Positions 1 to 4,815 of a DNA stretch of 6,736 nt are shown in pieces. The position numbers were made by a program, and so were the translations under genes. The notes beneath the pieces were generated by a model, which worked only from the letters and a program-made list of their open reading frames with translations, ran no database searches and was not told where the DNA came from. Position 1 is the first letter of the stretch; every line of letters starts with the position of its first letter. The stretch lies in assembly GCA_013696665.1 (NCBI GenBank), contig JACCYC010000270.1:1-6736 (forward strand), in the 5' to 3' direction. The DNA comes from Burkholderiaceae bacterium. Lineage in GTDB: Bacteria > Pseudomonadota > Gammaproteobacteria > Burkholderiales > Burkholderiaceae_F.

Positions 1-1
1 C

Positions 2-811
2 GCACGCATGGTGCCGATCGCGGCGGGGCCATTTCATCTGGACGACTACATCGACTATGTAATCGAGTTCGTGCAGGCGCTGGGCCCCGACGTTCACGTG
101 ATTTCGGTCTGTCAGCCCACGGTACCCGTGCTTGCCGCAATTTCCTTGATGGCGAGCAATCAGGATCCGAAGCTGCCGAAAACAATGACAATGATGGGGG
201 GGCCGATCGATCCGCGTCGCAACCCGACCGTGGTCAACGCGTTGGCGATGCGAAAGAGCCTAAAGTGGTTTGAGAATAATGTCATCTTCAAGGTGCCGGC
301 AGCGTACCCAGGCTACCTGCGCAGCGTGTACCCGGGGTTTCTGCAGCACGCTGGATTTGTCGCCATGAATCCCGATAGGCATCTGAAATCCCATTGGGAT
401 TACTACCTCGATTTGGTCAAAGGCGATCAGGTCGAAGACGTCGAAGACCATCGCGAGTTCTACGACGAATACAACGCCGTGATCGATCTGCCCGCCGAGT
501 ATTACCTCGACACAATCCGGATCGTCTTCAAGGAGCATCTGCTGCCCGACGGCAAGTGGCGGGTCCGTGGGCAACTTGTGAAGCCGCAGGACATTCGCTC
601 GGTCGCACTGTTCACGATTGAGGGCGAGCTCGACGATATCTCGGGCAGCGGTCAGACACAGGCCGCGCACGAACTGTGTACGCACATCCCGAAGTCGAAG
701 AAGCGCCACCTGACCGCAGCACGCGCGGGGCATTACGGAATTTTTAGCGGACGCCGTTGGCGCGGAAAAATTGCGCCCGAGATCGCCAAGTTCATTCGCG
801 CCAACGCCTAG
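2..811 (+). CDS. phaZ: Intracellular polyhydroxyalkanoate depolymerase PhaZ, C-terminal part (5' end outside window)
   Basis: The frame is open from base 2 and ends at TAG 809-811, so the gene enters from the left. About 269 residues are present of a family usually near 400. The enzyme hydrolyses stored cytoplasmic poly(3-hydroxybutyrate) granules to release hydroxyacids as carbon and energy. Counting from the ATG at 8, an alpha/beta-hydrolase nucleophile elbow with Cys in place of Ser (S-V-C-Q-P, Cys35) is visible, then Asp209 in GELDDIS and His242 in AGHYGIFSG. The Asp-His spacing of 33 residues fits the Cys-Asp-His triad known for Ralstonia eutropha intracellular depolymerase. No signal peptide can be judged because the N-terminus is missing. 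The ATG at 8 is internal and not the true start, since the family continues upstream. The rnfB-like gene starts 11 bases after the stop. Identification is firm; the co-transcription with rnfB is inferred from spacing. Confidence 0.93.
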   Translation, partial: ARMVPIAAGPFHLDDYIDYVIEFVQALGPDVHVISVCQPTVPVLAAISLMASNQDPKLPKTMTMMGGPIDPRRNPTVVNALAMRKSLKWFENNVIFKVPAAYPGYLRSVYPGFLQHAGFVAMNPDRHLKSHWDYYLDLVKGDQVEDVEDHREFYDEYNAVIDLPAEYYLDTIRIVFKEHLLPDGKWRVRGQLVKPQDIRSVALFTIEGELDDISGSGQTQAAHELCTHIPKSKKRHLTAARAGHYGIFSGRRWRGKIAPEIAKFIRANA

Positions 812-822
812 AGACGGACGCG

Positions 823-1407
823 GTGTCTTTGTCCAATCGAATCGACGCCCTGTTGCCGCAAACACAGTGCACGAAGTGCGGCTACGAAGGCTGCCGTCCC
901 TATGCAGAAGCGATCGCGGCCGGCGAGGCCGACATCGATCAGTGCCCCCCGGGGGGCGCGGCCGGCATCGAAGCCCTCGCGCAGTTGCTGCAGCGAGCAC
1001 CGCTGCCGCTCAATCCTGCCAACGGCATCGAACGCCCGTTGACGGTTGCCGTTATCGACGAGAGCCGATGCATCGGCTGCACGCTGTGCATCCCCGCCTG
1101 TCCGGTGGACGCGATCCTGGGCAGCGCAAAGCGGATGCATTCGGTGATCGCATCGCACTGCACCGGATGCGACTTGTGCCTGCCCCCCTGCCCGATGGAT
1201 TGCATTTCAATGGTTCCGGTGACGCCCACCCGCGCGTGGACCGGGCCAGATCGAGACGCTGCGCGCGCACGCCATGACGCGCGCCGCGAACGCCTTCACT
1301 TGGCAACCGTACCTCGGCCGCTACAGACTACCCACGACCAGCGATCCGCCGCGGTAGCTGCCGCAAGCGCGCGAGCGCAGCAGCGGCGCAGTACGGCGCG
1401 GCAATGA
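823..1407 (+). CDS. rsxB: RnfB/RsxB-type polyferredoxin, soluble form without membrane anchor
   Basis: A 194-residue iron-sulfur electron-transfer protein. Counting from the GTG at 823, an N-terminal Fe-S domain holds Cys16, 19, 24 and 41 (QCTKCGYEGC then QCPPGG). Two bacterial ferredoxin [4Fe-4S] motifs follow: Cys83/86/89/93 (CIGCTLCIPACP) and Cys113/116/119/123 (CTGCDLCLPPCP). A charged Ala/Arg-rich tail runs from about 140 to the end. The GTG start is preferred because it follows the phaZ stop by 11 bases, has GAGACGG just upstream, and gives the VSLSNRIDALLPQTQC N-terminus; TTG at 829 is an alternative. Canonical RnfB begins with a hydrophobic membrane helix before the first cluster; here only about 15 polar residues precede it, so the protein looks cytoplasmic. 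No other rnf/rsx subunit gene lies in the window. The stop overlaps the nth start (ATGA), indicating translational coupling. The family is certain; the electron donor and acceptor are unknown. Confidence 0.9.
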   Translation: MSLSNRIDALLPQTQCTKCGYEGCRPYAEAIAAGEADIDQCPPGGAAGIEALAQLLQRAPLPLNPANGIERPLTVAVIDESRCIGCTLCIPACPVDAILGSAKRMHSVIASHCTGCDLCLPPCPMDCISMVPVTPTRAWTGPDRDAARARHDARRERLHLATVPRPLQTTHDQRSAAVAAASARAQQRRSTARQ

Positions 1408-2042
1408 ATCCGGCGAAGCGGCGTGCGATTTACGAAACACTCAGGGCGCTGAATCCCAATCCGACGACGGAGCTTTTGTTCACAACTCCTTTCGAGCTGC
1501 TGGTCTCAGTCGTGCTGTCCGCGCAGGCAACCGACAAGGGGGTGAATGTCGCCACACGCGTGCTGTTCAAGGTTGCGAACACCCCGCGAGCGCTGCTCAA
1601 GCTGGGTGAAGCAAAGCTGTCCGGCCACATCCACTCGACCGGCTTCTATCGGGCGAAGGCGCGCAACGTCATCAAACTCTCGCAGGCTCTGATCGACCAA
1701 CACGGAGGCGAAGTCCCGCGCGACCGTGAAGCCCTCGAAGCGCTGCCCGGCGTCGGACGAAAGACAGCGAACGTCGTGCTGAACACGGTGTTCGGCGAGC
1801 CGACGATTGCGGTCGATACGCACGTGTTCCGCGTCGGTAACCGCACGAATCTGGCTCCGGGCAATGACCCTGACGAAGTCGAGCGCCGCTTGTTGAAGTT
1901 CACGCCTGACGAGTTCAAGACCAACGCACATCACTGGCTGATACTGCACGGCCGCTATACCTGTAAAGCGCGACTGCCGGAATGCTGGCGCTGCCCGATC
2001 GCGCAGTGGTGCGAATATCGGCACAAGACGCCGGCCCCATAG
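1404..2042 (+). CDS. nth: Endonuclease III (bifunctional DNA glycosylase/AP lyase)
   Basis: A 212-residue protein of the usual length (E. coli Nth has 211). It removes oxidised pyrimidines from DNA and cuts at the abasic site in base-excision repair. The helix-hairpin-helix LPGVGRKTA carries Lys120, the Schiff-base nucleophile, and VDTHV carries Asp138; both numbers equal those of the E. coli enzyme. The C-terminal [4Fe-4S] loop has Cys187, 194, 197 and 203 with the exact C-x6-C-x2-C-x5-C spacing. The start ATG at 1404 overlaps the stop of the rnfB-like gene. No key residue is missing and the enzyme should be active. In enterobacteria nth also follows the rsx operon, so the link between an RnfB protein and nth is conserved across phyla subdivisions, though its meaning is unsettled. 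Confidence 0.97.
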   Translation: MNPAKRRAIYETLRALNPNPTTELLFTTPFELLVSVVLSAQATDKGVNVATRVLFKVANTPRALLKLGEAKLSGHIHSTGFYRAKARNVIKLSQALIDQHGGEVPRDREALEALPGVGRKTANVVLNTVFGEPTIAVDTHVFRVGNRTNLAPGNDPDEVERRLLKFTPDEFKTNAHHWLILHGRYTCKARLPECWRCPIAQWCEYRHKTPAP

Positions 2043-2050
2043 CGAGAATG

Positions 2051-2497
2051 ATGTTCAGTCCGTCGAAGGACGATGTCCGCCGATTCTTCTGCGGTACATG
2101 GCGCAAGCACCACGACGGGGCCGTGCTGTCACCGCTGGAAGCGGTTGTGCTCGACTGGATGCTGAAGCATCCCGAATACCACGGCGACTTCGATGATGTG
2201 GACACTGCGCTCGCGCGCGAGTACTCGGTTGATGACGGCCGCACCAATCCGTTTTTGCACATGTCGATGCACTTGGCGATCGCGGAGCAACTTTCGATCG
2301 ACCAACCGCCCGGCATCCGGGCCGTATTCCGGCAAATTGTCGCGCGACGCGGCGACGAGCACGCAGCGATGCACGAAGTAATGGAATGCCTCGGTGAAAC
2401 GGTATGGAGCGCGCAGCGCGCGGGTCAAGCGTTGCCAGCCGACGAAATGAGCGCGCGCTATCTGGACTGCCTGAAGCGCCGTGCCGGCGAAGCCTAG
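2051..2497 (+). CDS. DUF1841 family protein, function unknown
   Basis: A 148-residue, mostly helical, soluble-looking protein without signal peptide or membrane segment. I recognise it as DUF1841 from the N-terminus MFSPSKDDVRRFF, the central block NPFLHMSMHLAIAEQ followed by SIDQPPGIR (about residues 66-90) and the HEVMECLGE block (about 108-116). Two adjacent ATGs exist at 2048 and 2051; the second is chosen because family members begin M-F-x-P-S, and GCGAGA lies just upstream. The frame is also open upstream into nth, but that extension overlaps nth and lacks family character. The gene follows nth by 8 bases, so the two are probably one transcript. Spaced His and acidic residues (His70, His74, Glu79, His108, Glu112) could form a metal site, which is inference only. 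The biochemical role is unknown. Confidence 0.88.
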   Translation: MFSPSKDDVRRFFCGTWRKHHDGAVLSPLEAVVLDWMLKHPEYHGDFDDVDTALAREYSVDDGRTNPFLHMSMHLAIAEQLSIDQPPGIRAVFRQIVARRGDEHAAMHEVMECLGETVWSAQRAGQALPADEMSARYLDCLKRRAGEA

Positions 2498-2525
2498 CGA
2501 TGAGTGCCAGGCCGCTCCAAGGTCA

Positions 2526-2545
2526 TTGCGTCCCCGGGGGCGCAA
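2526..2545 (+). terminator. GC-rich hairpin between convergent genes, possible transcription terminator
   Basis: The 20 bases form two 10-base arms, TTGCGTCCCC and GGGGGCGCAA, complementary except for one G-U wobble in the + transcript. With a four-base loop an eight-pair stem remains. It sits in the 69-base gap between the DUF1841 stop and the cytochrome stop, where a terminator is expected. No T-run follows on either strand, so intrinsic termination is not proved. In the - transcript the wobble becomes a C-A mismatch, so the stem would be weaker in that direction. Confidence 0.35.
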
Positions 2546-2566
2546 CGACGACCGGGAGCGAACACA

Positions 2567-2908
2567 TCAACGCGTCTGATTGCTCAGAGGTCCCGGCAAC
2601 GCGGAAAGATAAGCCGACACGTTGCGAATATCGTCACGCGTCAGCGGTTTCGCGATGCCATTCATGATTGGATTCTTGCGGGCGCCGCTTTTGTAATCGC
2701 GCAGCACCTTTTCGAGGTAGTCCTGATACTGGCCGGCGAGCGTCGGATAAGTTGGGTCGATCGCCGTCACGAAATCCTTGCCGTGGCACGCCGCGCATTG
2801 CTGCTGCGCCAGTTCGAGACCTTTCTTTGCGTCCTGTGCAGCAGCCGGCACGATGACCGCCATCATCACACCCGCAAGCAACGTACGCTTCATCTTGTCG
2901 GCGCTCAT
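2567..2908 (-). CDS. Small periplasmic monohaem cytochrome c, second of tandem pair
   Basis: A 113-residue exported c-type cytochrome. Counting from the ATG at 2908-2906, a signal peptide with basic start (DKMKR) and hydrophobic core TLLAGVMMAVIVPAAAQ covers about residues 1-25. The haem is attached at CAACH (38-42), and Met82 in GARKNPIMNG is the likely sixth haem ligand. The final helix, DIRNVSAYLSAL, is typical of class I cytochromes. This start makes an ATGA overlap with the stop of the upstream cytochrome. The internal ATG at 2893 gives an equally good signal peptide (MKRTLLAG) and may be the real start. The protein should carry single electrons in the periplasm; its partners are not in the window. 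It aligns along its length with the neighbouring cytochrome, so the pair probably arose by duplication. Confidence 0.9.
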   Translation of the reverse strand: MSADKMKRTLLAGVMMAVIVPAAAQDAKKGLELAQQQCAACHGKDFVTAIDPTYPTLAGQYQDYLEKVLRDYKSGARKNPIMNGIAKPLTRDDIRNVSAYLSALPGPLSNQTR

Positions 2909-3252
2909 TTGGCCGACGCCGAGATCACCGCGTTTCCGCGCGCCGCGTAATAGGCAGCCAGCGCCGAAATCTGCGCGTCCGTCAGTCCCTTGGCCACCGC
3001 CATCATCGATGGGTGATTGCGGGCGCCCTGCCGGTACGCCTTCAATGCCGCTTCGATGTACTGCTGGCTTTGGCCGCCGATCCTCGGCACGCGATAGACA
3101 TACGGAAACGAAGCCTGGTAGCCAGGGATCGAATGACAGCCGATGCACATCGACACCGGCACTTCGGCGCCCGCATTCGGTTTAACCTTGTTTTCCTGCG
3201 CCGCCGCCGGCTGCGCGACAGCGGCCGCCAGCAGCAATAAAAGAAGCTTCAT
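2905..3252 (-). CDS. Small periplasmic monohaem cytochrome c, first of tandem pair
   Basis: A 115-residue exported c-type cytochrome. The signal peptide is clear: MKLLLLLLAAAVAQPAAAQ, with likely cleavage after an Ala near residue 18. The haem motif CIGCH lies at 36-40; Met83 in HPSMMAVA aligns with Met82 of the partner and is the likely axial ligand, with Met84 next to it. The shared pattern is GGQ/AGQ, QY-[IL]-E, GAR, AK-x-LT and AxYxA/AYLSA. Relative to its partner it has about three extra residues between haem motif and Met. GAGACGAG directly upstream of the ATG can serve as ribosome binding site. It is the first gene of a two-gene unit and is divergent from the MoxR operon across about 120 bases. 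Confidence 0.92.
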   Translation of the reverse strand: MKLLLLLLAAAVAQPAAAQENKVKPNAGAEVPVSMCIGCHSIPGYQASFPYVYRVPRIGGQSQQYIEAALKAYRQGARNHPSMMAVAKGLTDAQISALAAYYAARGNAVISASAK

Positions 3253-3288
3253 CTCGTCTCAATGATCGGCATGTGCTAAGCAGCGGCG

Positions 3289-3294
3289 ATTGTA
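3289..3294 (-). promoter_or_regulatory. Candidate -10 element for the cytochrome c pair
   Basis: Read on the - strand the hexamer is TACAAT, one base from the sigma-70 consensus TATAAT, and it ends about 36 bases before the cytochrome ATG. No convincing -35 hexamer is seen at 16-18 bases further upstream, where the sequence is GC-rich. This is a weak call based on position and one hexamer. Confidence 0.3.
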
Positions 3295-3302
3295 GCGGCA
3301 GT

Positions 3303-3312
3303 TGGCCGGCCA
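3303..3312. repeat. Perfect 10-base palindrome in divergent promoter region
   Basis: TGGCCGGCCA equals its own reverse complement. It lies between the two candidate -10 elements, in the -35/spacer zone of the cytochrome promoter. It could be an operator half of the region, but GC-rich DNA yields such palindromes by chance. Confidence 0.3.
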
Positions 3313-3320
3313 GCAGCTCG

Positions 3321-3333
3321 GCACCGCCGGTGC
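3321..3333. repeat. 13-base palindrome next to the MoxR -10 element
   Basis: GCACCG-C-CGGTGC is a perfect six-base inverted repeat around one central base. It ends one base before the TATACT hexamer, so a protein bound here would cover the spacer of the MoxR operon promoter. An operator role is inferred from position only. Confidence 0.35.
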
Positions 3334-3334
3334 G

Positions 3335-3340
3335 TATACT
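3335..3340 (+). promoter_or_regulatory. Candidate -10 element for the MoxR-GNAT-VWA operon
   Basis: TATACT differs from the sigma-70 -10 consensus by one base and lies 33 bases upstream of the ATG at 3374. A TG lies two bases upstream rather than the one base of an extended -10. The best -35 position (around 3312-3317, AGCAGC) is poor. If used, the 5' leader would be about 27 bases, pyrimidine-rich and without a visible Shine-Dalgarno sequence. Confidence 0.4.
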
Positions 3341-3373
3341 CGATTTACCCGCCTAGCCCTCGCTTCTTTTCCA

Positions 3374-4219
3374 ATGGTGCGCTTCGAAGGGTCCGACACC
3401 TACGTCGCGACCGATGATTTAAAGCTTGCGGTCAACGCCGCACTGATTTTGCAACGGCCGCTGCTGATCAAGGGCGAGCCGGGCACGGGCAAAACGATGT
3501 TGGCCGAAGAAGTGGCGCGTGCGCTCGGTATGCCGTTGCTGGCGTGGCACATCAAGTCGACCACCAAGGCACAGCAAGGTCTGTACGAATACGACGCAGT
3601 ATCGCGCCTGCGCGACTCGCAGCTCGGCGACACGCGCGTAAAGGATATTGGCAACTACATCGTCAAGGGCGTTCTGTGGCAGGCCTTCGACGCCGAGCAG
3701 CAAACCGTGCTGCTGATTGACGAAATCGACAAGGCCGATATCGAATTCCCGAACGATCTTCTGCGCGAGCTCGATCGAATGGAGTTTTTCGTTTACGAAA
3801 CCCGGCAGACGGTACAGGCGAAACACCGGCCATTAGTGGTGATCACGTCCAACAACGAAAAAGAGCTTCCCGACGCATTTCTGCGCCGCTGCTTTTTTCA
3901 CTACATCAAGTTTCCCGACAAGGAAACGATGCGGACGATCGTCGACGTTCACTTCCCTAAGCTGCGCAAGGAGCTGCTTCAAAACGCACTCGCCGTTTTC
4001 TTCGGCACGCGCGATCTTCCTGGTCTCAAGAAGAAGCCTTCGACGTCCGAACTGCTCGACTGGCTCAAACTGCTGGTCGCCGAGCAGATTCCAGCGGAAG
4101 CCCTGCGCTCGAAAGACGACAAGCTGGTGGTGCCGCCGCTCGCAGGAGCTTTACTGAAGAACGAGCAGGATATGCATCTCTTCGAACGGCTCGTCTTCAT
4201 GGCGCGCCAGAATCGCTGA
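3374..4219 (+). CDS. MoxR-family AAA+ ATPase
   Basis: A 281-residue AAA+ ATPase. Counting from the ATG at 3374, Walker A GEPGTGKT is at 34-41, Walker B VLLIDEID at 112-119, sensor 1 Asn160 in ITSNNEKELPD, and the arginine-finger region AFLRRC at about 168-173. A C-terminal helical lid segment follows. This is the MoxR class, whose members work with a VWA-domain partner to remodel proteins or help insert metal cofactors; the partner VWA gene is two genes downstream. The start is chosen because MVRFEGSDTYVATDDLKLAVN matches the usual N-terminus; GTG at 3377 is possible, while the open frame back to 3302 has no family character. There is no clear Shine-Dalgarno sequence. The stop and the next start overlap (TGATG), so translation is probably coupled. 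The client protein is unknown; the divergent cytochromes are one possibility. Confidence 0.92.
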   Translation: MVRFEGSDTYVATDDLKLAVNAALILQRPLLIKGEPGTGKTMLAEEVARALGMPLLAWHIKSTTKAQQGLYEYDAVSRLRDSQLGDTRVKDIGNYIVKGVLWQAFDAEQQTVLLIDEIDKADIEFPNDLLRELDRMEFFVYETRQTVQAKHRPLVVITSNNEKELPDAFLRRCFFHYIKFPDKETMRTIVDVHFPKLRKELLQNALAVFFGTRDLPGLKKKPSTSELLDWLKLLVAEQIPAEALRSKDDKLVVPPLAGALLKNEQDMHLFERLVFMARQNR

Positions 4220-4815
4220 TGCTCGATGTGCGGCCGATCACGCTGGAGGGATGCGGCGTTCGGCTCGAACCCTTGCAGTTGGAGCACCAAAGCGCTCTTG
4301 CAGCAGCAGCCGCTGATGGTGAACTCTGGAAACTCTGGTTCACCTCAGTGCCGGAGCCCACCGACACGCGCACTTACATCGACGCGGCACTCGAGGGGCA
4401 ACGCGCCAAACACATGCTCGCGTGGGCGGTGCGCGAGTTATCCGATAACCGGATCGTGGGCAGCACGCGCTACCACGACATCGTGCCAGCCGCCGACCGC
4501 GTTGAGATCGGCTACACGTGGTATTCGAGCAGCCACCAGCGGAGTCACGTAAACACCGCTTGCAAGCTGCTGTTAATGACGCACGCGTTCGATGCGCTCC
4601 ATTGCCGGGTCGTCGGTCTACGTACTGACAACTTCAACTTTGTTTCGCAGCGCGCCATCGAAGCTCTTGGCGCGAAAAAGGACGGCGTAATTCGCCATCA
4701 TCATCCGCGCCGGGACGGCAGTGTGCGAGACACGGTGCTCTACAGCATTCTTGCGAGCGAATGGCCGGATGTGCGCCGTCACCTGCAGCAGCGCCTCGAA
4801 CGCCATGCTGATTGA
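4219..4815 (+). CDS. GNAT-family N-acetyltransferase (RimJ/RimL-like)
   Basis: A 198-residue acetyl-CoA-dependent acetyltransferase of the RimJ/RimL-like (Acetyltransf_3) group. The N-terminal VRPITLEG...VRLEPL strand is followed by the VEIGYTWY strand (95-102), the cofactor-loop region S-H-Q-R-S-H-V-N-T (105-113) with helix CKLLLMTHAFD, then LRTDNFN, SQRAIEALGA and RDTVLYSILASEWP near the end. The substrate may be a protein or a small molecule and cannot be told from sequence. In the usual Q/R-x-x-G-x-G/A cofactor loop, the first Gly position is His110 and the second is Asn112; Asn is common in this subgroup but His is unusual. The ATG overlaps the MoxR stop by one base, and the gene's last 11 bases overlap the VWA gene. 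The close packing suggests a role linked to the ATPase/VWA pair, which is inference. Confidence 0.88.
   Translation: MLDVRPITLEGCGVRLEPLQLEHQSALAAAAADGELWKLWFTSVPEPTDTRTYIDAALEGQRAKHMLAWAVRELSDNRIVGSTRYHDIVPAADRVEIGYTWYSSSHQRSHVNTACKLLLMTHAFDALHCRVVGLRTDNFNFVSQRAIEALGAKKDGVIRHHHPRRDGSVRDTVLYSILASEWPDVRRHLQQRLERHAD

Noticed and set aside
757..822. Upstream extension of the rnfB-like frame into phaZ
   Set aside because: The extra residues are the out-of-frame reading of the phaZ end and do not resemble an RnfB membrane helix; the GTG at 823 fits better.
260..1000. Long open frame on the - strand (246 codons) opposite phaZ and the rnfB start
   Set aside because: It lies opposite two firmly identified genes, its translation is Arg/Pro-rich with no recognisable domain, and such shadows are common in GC-rich DNA.
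1506..2024. Open frame on the - strand (172 codons) opposite nth
   Set aside because: It is fully antisense to an intact nth gene with all catalytic residues; the translation shows no family features.
1982..2050. Upstream extension of the DUF1841 frame into nth
   Set aside because: The extra residues come from the out-of-frame nth end; family members begin at the M-F-x-P-S sequence.
2909..3148. Upstream extension of the second cytochrome frame
   Set aside because: It overlaps the first cytochrome in another frame, and would place about 80 non-family residues before a clear signal peptide.
3302..3373. Upstream extension of the MoxR frame to TTG 3302
   Set aside because: It would cover the promoter-like TATACT and palindromes, and the residues do not match MoxR proteins.
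4721..4804. Upstream extension of the VWA frame into the acetyltransferase gene
   Set aside because: The extra Cys/Arg-rich residues are the out-of-frame acetyltransferase end; the sequence from ATG 4805 has the family N-terminus.
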